Source of the DNA: Streptococcus sanguinis
GTDB taxonomy: Bacteria; Bacillota; Bacilli; Lactobacillales; Streptococcaceae
NCBI GenBank assembly: GCA_013378335.1
Contig: CP040556.1
Coordinates: forward strand, 124,001-188,000
Reading direction: 5' to 3'
DNA length: 64,000 bases
Shown here: positions 42,087-51,396 of the stretch, piece after piece
Layout of the letters: each line of letters starts with the position of its first letter
How positions within the stretch are numbered: the stretch's first letter is position 1
Notes under the pieces: model-generated
Seen by the model: the letters and a program-made list of their open reading frames with translations, nothing else
Databases searched by the model: none
What the model was told of the DNA's origin: nothing
Translations under genes and position numbers: made by a program

Positions 42087-43061
42087 ATGAAGACTGAAAA
42101 CACAACTTTGCACGCTTTTAAGGCCCTGGCTTGCTTTAGTATTGTTTCCTTACACTTTTTGCTGCCGGGGCAATTTGGCGTTTTTTATCAAATTGTGGCC
42201 CGCTTTGCAGTTCCCTTTTTCATGATGCTGTCGGGCTATTTTTCTTTTAATATTTCCAGAGATAAGGTCAAGTATCGTCTCAAGCAGATGCTCCTTTTGA
42301 CAGCTGCCAGTCTGATGTTTTACACGATTGTGCATTTTGTCAACCTAGTGCTGACCAAAGAGTTAACAGAAAAGATGGCAGCGATAGACCTGTCTGATTT
42401 TGCGGACTTTTTCCTCTTTAACAGTCCCAGAGACTTGATTGGCTCGGCTGCTACACCGACCTGGTATTTGCTGGCTATTTCTTATATCTACACGCTTTAT
42501 CTGGTTTTTTATAAGCATTTTTACCGCTTAACCAGCTTTGGTGTGTCTCTGTTCTTGTTGGTTCTGGCCTTTTGCATTGAGTTCAATATTAGTGGCACCC
42601 TGTACTACCGAAATTTCCTGTTTATGGGTCTTCCCTTTTTCATTCTAGGAATGCAGTTTGCTAAGCATCGGGCTCGGATTTTAGCCTACGACTTGTCGTC
42701 TGTCAGGAAATGGGCGATCGGTCTAGGAATAGCAGGCTTGATTTTACTTGAGTACTGTTTCATGGGTACGGAATATGACCTCTATCCTAGTACCCTTTTG
42801 TCATCTAGTGCAATTTTCCTCTATGCGGTCAGAAATGGGTCCGATATTGATATTCCGATTTTGAATAATATCGCCAAGAGATATGCCACCATGATTTATA
42901 TCATTCATCCTTTCATTATCTTCATTTTCAGGTCGATAATGCCTCGGAATAGCATTTATAGTTTTGGCTTTTTTATCATTTTCTTACTATCTTACTTGCT
43001 AAGCATAGCTTTTCAGAAAGCCATCAAACCCAGGCTTCTCAGTGCGCTTCCAGCTCAGTGA
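42087..43061 (+). CDS. Acyltransferase family 3 membrane protein
   Basis: 324 residues, ten hydrophobic helices. The start TLHAFKALACFSIVSLHFLLPG holds the conserved His in helix 1 of acyltransferase-3 enzymes; FFMMLSGYFSF and PTWYLLAISYIYTLYLVF are further family segments. Such proteins O-acetylate surface polysaccharides. Its place after the cluster suggests it modifies the same glycan, though repeat copies on both sides set it apart as a separate unit. No SD is visible and the -10 sits against the start (see findings). Confidence 0.85.
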   Translation: MKTENTTLHAFKALACFSIVSLHFLLPGQFGVFYQIVARFAVPFFMMLSGYFSFNISRDKVKYRLKQMLLLTAASLMFYTIVHFVNLVLTKELTEKMAAIDLSDFADFFLFNSPRDLIGSAATPTWYLLAISYIYTLYLVFYKHFYRLTSFGVSLFLLVLAFCIEFNISGTLYYRNFLFMGLPFFILGMQFAKHRARILAYDLSSVRKWAIGLGIAGLILLEYCFMGTEYDLYPSTLLSSSAIFLYAVRNGSDIDIPILNNIAKRYATMIYIIHPFIIFIFRSIMPRNSIYSFGFFIIFLLSYLLSIAFQKAIKPRLLSALPAQ

Positions 43062-43105
43062 TGTAAGCTAGCAGAGCTTATCCTCGCATTCACTCCAAAC
43101 CAAAA

Positions 43106-43280
43106 GAGAGTGGGACAGAAATCGGGAATTCGTTAGAATTCGATTTCGTCGTCCCACCTCCGCACAGTTGAGTAGGGCTGTAAAAGCTGATGAAATCAGC
43201 GTAGTAGAGCCCACTCAACCACTGCGTCTTGCTCGACGATCCAAAGACAATTGAGAGGCTAGGACTTTTGTCTCAGCCTC
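43106..43280 (+). repeat. 175-bp dispersed repeat, copy 2
   Basis: Same element as at 41787, with a few substitutions (GGGAATTCG, CTCGACGATCC, GTCTCAGCC). It lies 45 bases past the acyltransferase stop. Together, copies 1 and 2 flank the acyltransferase gene as direct repeats, which could allow its loss or capture by recombination. Confidence 0.9.
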
Positions 43281-43333
43281 TTTTCGTGGTTTATCTAGGA
43301 TAAGGTTACAGTCTATCTCTCAGAGTAGAGCTT

Positions 43334-44206
43334 TTATGATTTCAGGCTGCTTAAGACCTTTTCAAAGCTGTCGGAGCGAGCCTCGACAGTGATTTTTCCC
43401 AGGGTAAAAGGATGGGTGAAGGTCAGTCGATGGGCGTGGAGCATAAGTCGCCCTTGGGGTTGCGGATGATAGAGGGGGTCGCCGACCAGAGGGTGTCCGT
43501 GGTGAGCCAGATGGACACGGATCTGATGGGTGCGGCCAGTCTTGAGTTGGCATTTGACCAAGGCAGCCTGCCCAAACTGCTTGAGCCTAGTCACATGAGT
43601 CTCTGCAAAGAGTCCTTTTCGTGGGTCGACCAGCCGTTTCCTACGATCATGGCGGTCGCGGCCAATCTTGTCTTTATAGATAAGCTTTTTGCTTGGGAAC
43701 TTGCCTTGGACCAGAGCCCAATATTCACGACTGATTTCTCGCTTTTCCAGCAACCGATTGAGGATGGGCAGGACAAAGGGATTCTTGGCGAAGAGGACAG
43801 CACCGCTAGTCTCCTTATCCAGCCGGTGGACGACATAGCAGGTCTCACCGACATAAGCCGAAACATGATTGAGCAGGGCTAGCTCAGTCGGCTCATTGGC
43901 GTGGGTTTTCATACCCTCGGGTTTATTGACGATAATGAGGTGTTGGTCCTGGTAGAGCTCTTCTACGAGTTCAGGTTGGCCAAGCAAGATTGTCTTTTGA
44001 GGATAATCCTCCTCGTCAAATATCAGGCAGATGTCATCTCCGGGTTTGACTACAGTCTGCCAGTTGATAGCTAGACCGTTGACGGACACATGCTTCTTGG
44101 TCCGTAGAAAGTGCCGGATTTTTCGTGGAATGAGAAATTGTTCTTCCAGCAGCTTTTTGACTGTCATGGCAGGCAGTCCGTCTGGGATAGTCAGTGTAAA
44201 TTTCAT
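43334..44206 (-). CDS. RluA-family pseudouridine synthase
   Basis: 290 residues. N-terminal S4-like segment (FLIPRKIRHFLRTKKHVSVNG), catalytic HRLDKETSGAVLFAK with the essential Asp (about residue 130), later KTGRTHQIRVHLAHHGHPLVGDPLY. It isomerises uridines in 23S rRNA or tRNA; the exact site cannot be told, as several RluA/RluD paralogues exist in streptococci. Divergent from pbp2A, as in several relatives. Confidence 0.92.
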   Translation of the reverse strand: MKFTLTIPDGLPAMTVKKLLEEQFLIPRKIRHFLRTKKHVSVNGLAINWQTVVKPGDDICLIFDEEDYPQKTILLGQPELVEELYQDQHLIIVNKPEGMKTHANEPTELALLNHVSAYVGETCYVVHRLDKETSGAVLFAKNPFVLPILNRLLEKREISREYWALVQGKFPSKKLIYKDKIGRDRHDRRKRLVDPRKGLFAETHVTRLKQFGQAALVKCQLKTGRTHQIRVHLAHHGHPLVGDPLYHPQPQGRLMLHAHRLTFTHPFTLGKITVEARSDSFEKVLSSLKS

Positions 44207-44382
44207 ACATTTATTGTAGCAGAAAGCCAGAACTTTGGAAATAGGCAGTGTCGGATAAGACTTGCTGCAGAGACTTTTAAAAGGCTATTTAATATACTCT
44301 TTTTCTTAAAAATAACTAAAAATCAGACGGGAAATAGGGTACTTTCTTGTCTGCACTTAAATAAGGTGATAAAATAAGGTTT

Positions 44383-46610
44383 ATGAAGAATTTAAAAGAT
44401 TTGTTTGAAAAATTAGTAGATTATTTTACTATACAGAAACCTCAAAAAGAAGCAGCAGAGGAGGTGGAGCTGACAGAAGAGCAGGCCAAGTCTGGTCTCA
44501 GCCGTTCGGGCAAGACCAAAAAGAAACCTCTCTCTCAGCATCCTATCCGCCGTTTTTGGCGCAGGTTTCATCTGACTAAGATATTCCTGATTCTCGGTTT
44601 GACCTTTGGTCTGGTGGTCGGCGGCTATCTCTTTTATGTGGCTAAGACAACCAATGTCAAGGATTTGCAGAATGCCCTCAAAGCTACCACGTTCATCTTT
44701 GACAAGGATGGCAATGAAGCGGGAAGCCTGTCTGGCCAGAAAGGAACTTATGTCGAGCTGACCGAGATTAGCCAAGACTTGCAAAATGCTGTCATCGCGA
44801 CAGAGGACCGAACTTTCTATGAGAATGGCGGGATTAACTACAGTCGGTTTATTCTGGCTATCCTGACAGCTGGTCGCTCGGGTGGGGTTCTACCATTACC
44901 CAGCAGCTGGCAAAAAATGCCTATCTGTCTCAGGACCAGACCATTGAGCGGAAAGCCAAGGAGTTTTTCCTGGCTCTGGAAATCAATAAGAAATACAGCA
45001 AGCAGGAAATCCTGACCATGTACCTCAATAACTCTTACTTTGGAAATGGGGTCTGGGGAGTGGAGGATGCCTCTAAGAAATATTTCGGAGTTTCGGCTAG
45101 CCAGCTCAGTCTGGACCAGTCGGCTGTTCTAGCTGGTATGCTCAAGGGACCAGAGATCTATAATCCGCTGTATTCGGTTGAAAATGCGACCAATCGCCGC
45201 GATACGGTGCTGCAAAACATGGTGGCTGCAGGCTTTATTGATCAGGGGACGGCCGACCAGGCTGCCGCTGTAGGAATTGGTGGTCAGCTGGTTGATGCTT
45301 ATGCCGGTAAGTCAGAAGACTACCGCTATCCGTCCTATTTCGATGCGGTCATCAATGAAGCGGTCAATGACTACGGCTTGACAGAAGAAGAGATTGTTAA
45401 TAATGGCTACCGAATTTACACGGAGTTGGATCAGAACTACCAAGCCAGCATGCAGGTTATTTATAGCAATGTCTCTCTCTTTCCTGTAGCAGAAGATGGC
45501 ACCATGGCTGAATCAGGCAGTGTTGCTTTGGATCCAAAGACTGGCGGTGTGCGAGCGCTGGTTGGGCGAGTAAATAGTGCAGAAGGCTCGAGCTTCAGAA
45601 GTTTCAACTATGCAACCCAGTCCTCTCGTAGCCCTGGCTCTACTATCAAGCCTTTGGTTGCTTATAGTCCGGCCGTCGCTGCTGGTTGGCCGACGGATAA
45701 GGAGCTGGATAATACCAGAACCACCTTTGGCGACTATACCATCAACAACTACGGCAATATCCAAAGTTCACCTACAGTTCCAATGTATCAAGCCTTGGCA
45801 GAATCTCTGAACATTCCGGCTGTTTCAACTGTGGACGAGTTAGGCATTAACAAAGCCTTTGAGTACGGTAAAAAGTTTGGTCTGAATATGGACAAGGTTG
45901 ATAAGACCTTGGGCGTGGCTCTAGGAAGCGGAGTTACAACCAATCCAATGCAGATGGCTCAGGCCTATTCAGTCTTTGCCAACGGCGGCGTGATGAATGA
46001 TGCTCATCTCATTACAAAAATTGAAAATGCCAGTGGTCAGGTCGTCAAGACCCATCGCCAAACCTCTACCCGAGTTCTTAATAGCTCAACGACCGACAAG
46101 ATGAACAGCATGATGCTGGGGACCTTCTCGAACGGTACAGGTATTTATGCGGCTCCGTATGGTTATACTATGGCTGGTAAGACCGGTACGACTGAAACGG
46201 ACTTTAACCCAGATCTATCAGGCGACCAATGGGTCATTGGTTATACGCCGGATGTGGTTATCAGCCAGTGGCTAGGCTTTCCAAAAACTGACGAAACCCA
46301 CTATCTGACTGGGACCAGCGCAAATGAAGCCTCGGCGGTTTTCCGAAATGTTGCCAACAGCATCCTGCCATATACAGAAGGAACTTCCTTTGAAGGGCAA
46401 AAGAATGCCTATGCTGCCAACGGTATTGCCCCTGTGGACACCTATGGTACCCAGGAAACGGGAACCACAACCGAAAATAAAGACTTCCTGCAGGACGTTC
46501 AGGACCGAGCTCAAAATCTAGTGGATGAAGCCAAGAAAGCCATTGATGACACTGGTATTCCTGAGAAAGCGAAAAATCTCTGGGATACTGTTACCAGCTG
46601 GTTTCAATAG
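44383..46610 (+). pseudogene. pbp2A: Class A penicillin-binding protein 2A, one-base frameshift in transglycosylase motif
   Basis: Two frames join into one 742-residue class A PBP if one G is added to the GGGG at 44884-44887. The first frame gives the cytoplasmic tail, the membrane helix (FLILGLTFGLVVGGYLFYV) and transglycosylase motif 1 (ATEDRTFYENGG). The shift falls on motif 2, which would read GGSTITQQLAKN. The rest lies in the second frame: RKAKEFFLALEINKKYSKQE, then the transpeptidase with SPGSTIKPL (SxxK), SLN and GKTGT, and a Tyr/Thr-rich tail. The enzyme polymerises and cross-links peptidoglycan and is usually dispensable singly. As read, both activities would be lost; the next in-frame start at 45018 would make a fragment without membrane anchor. 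Consensus error is quite possible. Confidence 0.88.
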
Positions 46611-46631
46611 GATTTAAAAGAACTGAACGAC

Positions 46632-46660
46632 TTGTCAAAAGCATAGAATCCTGCTATAAT
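46632..46660 (+). promoter_or_regulatory. Promoter of rpmG-secE
   Basis: TTGTCA, 17 bases, TATAAT; 18 bases before the rpmG start. Confidence 0.8.
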
Positions 46661-46678
46661 AAGAAAGATGGAGGCGTT

Positions 46679-46831
46679 ATGGCATTAAAAAAAGCGAGTC
46701 TAGCGTGTACAGTCTGCGGTTCTAGGAACTACTCGGTTAAGCTCAGTAGCACTCCAAAACCAACGCGTTTAGAAGTTAATAAATTTTGTAAGCATTGCAG
46801 TAAATATACGCTGCATAAAGAAACTAGATAG
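46679..46831 (+). CDS. rpmG: 50S ribosomal protein L33
   Basis: 50 residues, too short for routine ORF lists: [20 protein letters not shown], ending [14 protein letters not shown]. Two CxxC pairs make it the zinc-binding (C+) form of L33. SD GGAGG. The order rpmG-secE-nusG is standard in streptococci. Confidence 0.95.
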   Translation: MALKKASLACTVCGSRNYSVKLSSTPKPTRLEVNKFCKHCSKYTLHKETR

Positions 46832-46840
46832 GAGATTGTT

Positions 46841-47020
46841 GTGAAATTCTTTAAAGATGTTTTTAAATTATTGAAAGATACAACTTGGCCTACCAGAAAA
46901 GAAAGATGGACAGATTTTATCTCTGTCATGGAATACACTGCATTCTTTGTGGTAATCATCTATATCTTTGACAAAGTAGTAGCAAGCGGTCTTTTCCAGA
47001 TTCTGAATATTTTCTCTTAA
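46841..47020 (+). CDS. secE: Preprotein translocase subunit SecE
   Basis: 59 residues, GTG start behind GGAGATTGTT. KFFKDVFKLLKDTTWPTRKE is the conserved amphipathic part with WPTR, followed by one membrane helix (YTAFFVVIIYIFDKVVASGL). It clamps SecY in the Sec translocon. Confidence 0.95.
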   Translation: MKFFKDVFKLLKDTTWPTRKERWTDFISVMEYTAFFVVIIYIFDKVVASGLFQILNIFS

Positions 47021-47071
47021 TAACTGAAGTAGAAATAGAGAAGAATCCTGCGGCAGCCATATTATTCAAAT

Positions 47072-47101
47072 TCCCACCTATTGTGAGTAGGTGGGATTTT
47101 T
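47072..47101 (+). terminator. Terminator after secE
   Basis: TCCCACCTA, seven bases, TAGGTGGGATTTTT; nusG therefore has its own promoter. Confidence 0.85.
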
Positions 47102-47215
47102 GGTATATATCCTTATTTACTCCTTCCTTTATTTTTAAAAACATGAGGCAGAATTGCAAGGTTTTGATTTGTCTGGGAAATAGTTGATAAATTCCTTTGC
47201 ATTTGAGGAAATTAT

Positions 47216-47224
47216 GGTATAATA
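47216..47224 (+). promoter_or_regulatory. Extended -10 promoter of nusG
   Basis: TGGTATAAT about 55 bases before the nusG ATG; a small GAAGCAGAAGCCC...GGCTTTTTT hairpin lies in the leader. Confidence 0.6.
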
Positions 47225-47279
47225 GGGCTAGAAAGAAGCAGAAGCCCACAGGCTTTTTTATTTAGGAAAGGATGAACTC

Positions 47280-47816
47280 ATGGACAGTTTTGACAAAGGC
47301 TGGTTTGTATTGCAGACCTACTCAGGCTATGAAAACAAGGTAAAAGAAAATCTTTTGCAGCGCGCTCAGACTTATAATATGCTGGAAAATATCTTGCGCG
47401 TGGAAATCCCTACTCAGACCGTGCAAGTAGAGAAAAATGGCAAGACCAAGGAAATCGAAGAAAATCGCTTCCCTGGTTATGTTTTGGTGGAAATGGTAAT
47501 GACAGACGAAGCCTGGTTTGTCGTGCGGAATACTCCGAATGTAACAGGATTTGTCGGTTCACACGGAAACCGCTCTAAACCAACGCCACTCTTGGAAGAA
47601 GAGATTCGCAACATTCTCATCTCCATGGGTCAAACAGTGCAGGAATTTGACTTGGATGTCAAGGTTGGGGATACTGTTCGTATCATAGATGGTGCCTTCA
47701 CTGACTATACAGGTAAGATTACGGAAATTGATAATAACAAGGTCAAGATGATTATTTCCATGTTTGGCAATGACACGGTAGCTGAAGTTAATCTCAGCCA
47801 GATTGCAGAGCTTTAA
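47280..47816 (+). CDS. nusG: Transcription termination/antitermination factor NusG
   Basis: 178 residues. NGN domain: KGWFVLQTYSGYENKVKENL, FPGYVLVEM, VRNTPNVTGFVGS. KOW domain: VGDTVRIIDGAFTDYTGKITEID. NusG rides RNA polymerase and controls pausing and coupling to Rho or ribosomes. SD AGGAAAGGATG. Confidence 0.97.
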   Translation: MDSFDKGWFVLQTYSGYENKVKENLLQRAQTYNMLENILRVEIPTQTVQVEKNGKTKEIEENRFPGYVLVEMVMTDEAWFVVRNTPNVTGFVGSHGNRSKPTPLLEEEIRNILISMGQTVQEFDLDVKVGDTVRIIDGAFTDYTGKITEIDNNKVKMIISMFGNDTVAEVNLSQIAEL

Positions 47817-47857
47817 TTGACAAAGCAGGGAAAGCATTCACTGCTCTTGTCCAAAAT

Positions 47858-47892
47858 AAAATCCAAGACGAAACGAGGTCTTGGATTTTTGT
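47858..47892 (+). terminator. Terminator after nusG
   Basis: Perfect 12-bp stem AAAATCCAAGAC / GTCTTGGATTTT with an eight-base loop and T tail. Confidence 0.9.
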
Positions 47893-47913
47893 GTTTTTGG
47901 AACAATTACAAGA

Positions 47914-48111
47914 TTACTTATCCTTAATGACAGAGTCAATAATGTCTTTGGTTTGTTTCATTTGATAAGTCGACATTACTCCAACGATTTGATTGTTCTG
48001 AGTAGAGAAACTAAACTGTTCGTCATTGGAATTTTTATAGACATAGGTTGTTTCGCGTTCTGAACGCATAATCATTTCCGAACGATTAGGTTTGTCGACT
48101 CCTAGAACTGC
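47914..48111 (-). pseudogene. 3' remnant of a DUF4947-like protein gene
   Basis: The minus strand is open for 66 codons ending in TAA, reading VLGVDKPNRSEMIMRSERETTYV, then NNQIVGVMSTYQMKQTKDII. DKPNRSE with this follow-up is typical of the C-terminal domain of streptococcal DUF4947-type secreted proteins. An in-frame stop lies just upstream (48112-48114), there is no SD, and no signal peptide or N-terminal domain. So it is a fragment, perhaps left by a deletion that joined it to the lipoprotein gene upstream. Confidence 0.55.
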
Positions 48112-48189
48112 TTAGTCTAGTATAGATAAGTGGGTAATTATCGAATAGAATGCTATAAAATCTAACGTTTAAAATAGCAAATTTACATT

Positions 48190-48882
48190 TTACGGTTCAA
48201 CGATTTGATAGACTTTATCTTGATCGAACATGACGCTGTAATCTTTGCCATCCTGACCTTCCCATCCAAAAACGGTTGAGTGGCCAAAGACTGCAATTGT
48301 TTCTGGCCGTCCATGTTTAGCAACGACCTCCTGTGCAGACATCCCAGGTTCTACATCCTTGAGATTGCTGATTTTCTTAGGATTGGGTAGGCTTGCTGTC
48401 TTGGTAGTTGCTGCTCCCTGATCACTAAAACTTATCAAGATGCTGTAATCAGTTCCTCTCCAAAAGCCACCACTTCCCATATCTGAGTCAGCGGGTCCCA
48501 TTTTGCTGACAACCTCATCTTTGGTGCTGGGAGTAGGACCAGCAGATCCGATAAGTGACTCGACTTTTATGGTTTTAAATTCAGCCCACTTTGGAATTTC
48601 GGGGATATCGCCAAGGGCTTCCAGAGCTTCTCCTTGGTCAATTAGGCTGATTTGAGCATTAGGATCCTTGCGAGTATTAGAGCTAGAAGAAGTAGAGTAG
48701 TCTTCATCTTCCTCACTGGAAGATGAGATTTTTTTGCTAGATTCCTTTGTTGGGGATGAACTTTTCGAAGCTTTGAGGGAGCTAGGTGTCTTTTTTCTTT
48801 GCTGCGTCTGCTTGGCAGGCATGCAGGCTGAGAGAGCTAGCAGAGAGAGAAGGCTGAGGGCATAGAAGCTAACTTTTTTCAT
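48190..48882 (-). CDS. Lipoprotein with Ser-rich linker and SmpA/OmlA-like repeats
   Basis: 230 residues. Signal peptide and lipobox (LLSLLALSAC, Cys about 20). The basic and Ser/Glu-rich linker spans 21-75 (SSSPTKESSKKISSSSEEDED). Two repeats follow with a beta-lactamase-inhibitor-like/SmpA pattern: STKDEVVSKMGPADSDMGSG...YSILISF and GMSAQEVVAKHGRPETIAVFG...YSVMFDQDKVYQIVEP. Surface-anchored; ligand unknown. The neighbouring remnant suggests two related lipoprotein genes once lay here. Confidence 0.8.
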   Translation of the reverse strand: MKKVSFYALSLLSLLALSACMPAKQTQQRKKTPSSLKASKSSSPTKESSKKISSSSEEDEDYSTSSSSNTRKDPNAQISLIDQGEALEALGDIPEIPKWAEFKTIKVESLIGSAGPTPSTKDEVVSKMGPADSDMGSGGFWRGTDYSILISFSDQGAATTKTASLPNPKKISNLKDVEPGMSAQEVVAKHGRPETIAVFGHSTVFGWEGQDGKDYSVMFDQDKVYQIVEP

Positions 48883-48978
48883 AATTAATCTTTTTTCCTT
48901 TCGCCGATGATGAATGATACTTTTACAGTCTACATTATATCAGCAAAATTTGCTAGAAACAATAGGAGATGAAATGAA

Positions 48979-49001
48979 AAAAGCCCTTCGAGGGGCTTTT
49001 A
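48979..49001 (-). terminator. Terminator of tRNA-Cys
   Basis: AAAAGCCCCTCGAAGGGCTTTT on the minus strand (shown here as AAAAGCCC/GGGCTTTT pairing around TTCGAG), followed by T's, 17 bases past the tRNA. Confidence 0.8.
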
Positions 49002-49017
49002 GAAATATGTTTATAAA

Positions 49018-49087
49018 GGCGGTAGACGGATTTGAACCGACGATCAAGCTTTTGCAGAGCCGTGCCTTACCACTTGGCTATACCGCC
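49018..49087 (-). tRNA. tRNA-Cys (GCA)
   Basis: Minus strand begins GGCGGTATAGCCAAGTGGTA and ends TACCGCC; the seven-base acceptor stem pairs GGCGGTA/TACCGCC. The anticodon loop is CTGCAAA, giving GCA (Cys). GTTCAAAT is the T loop. CCA is not encoded. Single tRNA with its own terminator. Confidence 0.95.
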
Positions 49088-49245
49088 GCAACTCTTACTA
49101 TTCTATCGTAAATACTTGCTTTCGTCAAGAGTCTTTCATAGTCAAAGCAGAAAATGTTAGACGCTGCCATTCTGAACGCTTCGGGAACAAATGTTCAGCT
49201 GAGAAGTTGAATTCGTACTTAGTGGCAGAAAATCCAGTAAATGCC

Positions 49246-49274
49246 TTGTCAAAGAGCTGCGCTTTTGTTATAAT
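49246..49274 (+). promoter_or_regulatory. rpsB promoter
   Basis: TTGTCA, 17 bases, TATAAT: a near-consensus promoter for the rpsB-tsf operon. Confidence 0.85.
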
Positions 49275-49281
49275 AGAGGGT

Positions 49282-49393
49282 GCCGTGTAAATGGCGAAAT
49301 ACTCATTTTAGATGAATTGTGGAACTGTTGCCCTCGGGTGGTCCTGCGAGCTGAAATCTAAAAGAGGAAAAAAACAAAAAGGAGAATTTACTC
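49282..49393 (+). ncRNA. Structured rpsB 5' leader, candidate S2 autoregulatory element
   Basis: The 306-base gap between tRNA-Cys and rpsB holds the promoter and about 110 bases of leader. TTTTAGAT (49306-49313) pairs perfectly with ATCTAAAA (49356-49363), closing a GC-rich inner region (TGCCCTCGGGTGGTCCTGCGAGC). The SD AAAGGAG lies after it. Ribosomal protein operons are often controlled through such leaders, so S2 binding is plausible but not shown. Confidence 0.45.
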
Positions 49394-50176
49394 ATGGCAG
49401 TAATTTCAATGAAACAACTTCTTGAGGCTGGTGTTCACTTTGGTCACCAAACTCGTCGCTGGAACCCTAAGATGGCTAAGTACATCTTCACTGAGCGTAA
49501 TGGTATCCACGTAATCGACTTGCAGCAAACTGTAAAATATGCTGATCAAGCTTACGACTTTATGCGTGATGCTGCTGCTAACGATGCAGTTATCCTCTTC
49601 GTTGGTACTAAGAAGCAAGCTGCTGACGCTGTCAAAGAAGAAGCAGAACGTTCAGGTCAATACTTCATCAACCACCGTTGGTTGGGTGGGACTCTTACAA
49701 ACTGGTCTACTATCCAAAAACGTGTAGCTCGTTTGAAAGAAATCAAACGCATGGAAGAAGACGGAACTTTCGAAGTTCTTCCTAAGAAAGAAGTCGCTCT
49801 TCTCAACAAACAACGCGCTCGTCTTGAAAAATTCTTGGGCGGTATCGAAGATATGCCTCGCATCCCAGATGTGATGTACGTAGTTGACCCTCATAAAGAG
49901 CAAATCGCTGTTAAGGAAGCTAAGAAATTAGGTATCCCAGTGGTTGCTATGGTTGATACTAACACTGATCCTGATGATATCGATGTTATCATCCCAGCTA
50001 ACGACGATGCAATCCGTGCGGTTAAATTAATTACTGCGAAAATGGCTGATGCTGTTATCGAAGGCCGTCAAGGTGAAGATAGCGTTGAATCAGTAGAAGC
50101 AGAATTGGCTGCAACTGAAACTCAAGCAGATTCTATCGAAGAAATCGTTGAAGTTGTTGAAGGTTCAAACGAATAA
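49394..50176 (+). CDS. rpsB: 30S ribosomal protein S2
   Basis: 260 residues: [31 protein letters not shown] start, then [38 protein letters not shown] and [19 protein letters not shown]. The acidic tail ([15 protein letters not shown]) is longer than in E. coli but normal for streptococci. Codon use is highly biased, as expected of an abundant ribosomal protein. Forms an operon with tsf. Confidence 0.98.
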   Translation: MAVISMKQLLEAGVHFGHQTRRWNPKMAKYIFTERNGIHVIDLQQTVKYADQAYDFMRDAAANDAVILFVGTKKQAADAVKEEAERSGQYFINHRWLGGTLTNWSTIQKRVARLKEIKRMEEDGTFEVLPKKEVALLNKQRARLEKFLGGIEDMPRIPDVMYVVDPHKEQIAVKEAKKLGIPVVAMVDTNTDPDDIDVIIPANDDAIRAVKLITAKMADAVIEGRQGEDSVESVEAELAATETQADSIEEIVEVVEGSNE

Positions 50177-50193
50177 TCAGTAAACTAACCTAA

Positions 50194-50222
50194 AGGGGCG
50201 GGGCTCAGCCCAGCTCCTTTAT
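50194..50222 (+). terminator. Intercistronic hairpin between rpsB and tsf
   Basis: AAAGGgGC...GGGCT c AGCCC...GCtCCTTT then ATTT. Probably a partial terminator balancing S2 and EF-Ts synthesis. Confidence 0.65.
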
Positions 50223-50248
50223 TTAAATTAAAACATAGGAGAAGAAAA

Positions 50249-51292
50249 ATGGCAGAAATTACAGCTAAGCTTGTCAAAGAATTGCGTGAAAAATCTGGTG
50301 CTGGTGTCATGGACGCTAAGAAAGCACTTGTTGAAACTGATGGTGACATCGAAAAAGCGATTGAATTGCTTCGCGAAAAAGGTATGGCAAAAGCAGCTAA
50401 GAAAGCTGATCGTGTTGCCGCTGAAGGTCTGACAGGTGTTTACGTAAACGGTAATGTTGCCGCTGTTGTTGAAGTAAATGCTGAAACTGACTTCGTTGCG
50501 AAAAATGCTCAATTTGTTGATTTGGTAAATGCTACTGCGAAAGTAATCGCTGAAGGTAAACCAGCTAACAACGAAGAAGCACTTGCTTTGACGATGCCTT
50601 CAGGTGAAACTCTTGAAGCTGCATACGTATCTGCAACTGCAACTATCGGAGAAAAGATCTCATTCCGTCGCTTTGCTTTAATTGAAAAGACAGATGCTCA
50701 ACACTTTGGTGCTTACCAACACAACGGTGGCCGTATCGGAGTTATCTCAGTTATTGACGGTGGAGACGATGCTCTTGCTAAGCAAATCTCTATGCACATC
50801 GCTGCGATGAAACCAACTGTTCTTTCATACAAAGAATTGGACGAGCAATTCGTTAAAGATGAATTGGCACAATTGAACCACGTCATCGATCAAGACAACG
50901 AAAGCCGTGCAATGGTTGGTAAACCAGCCCTTCCACACTTGAAATACGGTTCTAAAGCTCAATTGACTGATGCAGTTGTTGCGCAAGCTGAAGAAGATAT
51001 CAAGGCTGAATTGGCTGCAGAAGGCAAACCAGAAAAGATCTGGGACAAGATCATCCCAGGTAAAATGGATCGCTTCATGCTTGACAATACTAAAGTTGAC
51101 CAAGCATACACACTTCTTGCACAAGTCTACATCATGGATGACAGCAAGACAGTTGAAGCTTACCTTGAATCAGTAAATGCTTCAGTAGTTGAGTTCGCTC
51201 GCTTTGAAGTTGGTGAAGGTATCGAAAAAGCTGCTAACGACTTTGAAAACGAAGTAGCTGCAACAATGGCTGCAGCTCTTGGTCAAAACTAA
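50249..51292 (+). CDS. tsf: Elongation factor Ts
   Basis: 347 residues. N-terminal UBA-like domain ([24 protein letters not shown]) with the hallmark [16 protein letters not shown]. Core [12 protein letters not shown] and the dimer regions follow. It recycles EF-Tu-GDP. Same biased codon use as rpsB. Confidence 0.98.
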   Translation: MAEITAKLVKELREKSGAGVMDAKKALVETDGDIEKAIELLREKGMAKAAKKADRVAAEGLTGVYVNGNVAAVVEVNAETDFVAKNAQFVDLVNATAKVIAEGKPANNEEALALTMPSGETLEAAYVSATATIGEKISFRRFALIEKTDAQHFGAYQHNGGRIGVISVIDGGDDALAKQISMHIAAMKPTVLSYKELDEQFVKDELAQLNHVIDQDNESRAMVGKPALPHLKYGSKAQLTDAVVAQAEEDIKAELAAEGKPEKIWDKIIPGKMDRFMLDNTKVDQAYTLLAQVYIMDDSKTVEAYLESVNASVVEFARFEVGEGIEKAANDFENEVAATMAAALGQN

Positions 51293-51318
51293 TCGTTTTT
51301 AGCTTAGAACTAGAATGA

Positions 51319-51350
51319 TAAAAAGGTCTGAGAATTTGCCTCAGGCCTTT
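51319..51350 (+). terminator. Terminator after tsf
   Basis: AAAAGG(t)CTGAG, six bases, CTCAG(g)CCTTTT. Confidence 0.8.
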
Positions 51351-51396
51351 TCATTTGTAGCATTTTGAAACATCCAGTTTAGAATGGTGAGCAGCA

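Noticed and set aside
43412..43882. Plus-strand frame opposite the pseudouridine synthase gene
   Set aside because: The minus-strand protein has the HRLD catalytic motif and full family length; the plus frame has nothing recognisable.
47881..48063. Plus-strand frame after nusG
   Set aside because: Begins inside the nusG terminator; the minus strand carries a recognisable protein remnant instead.
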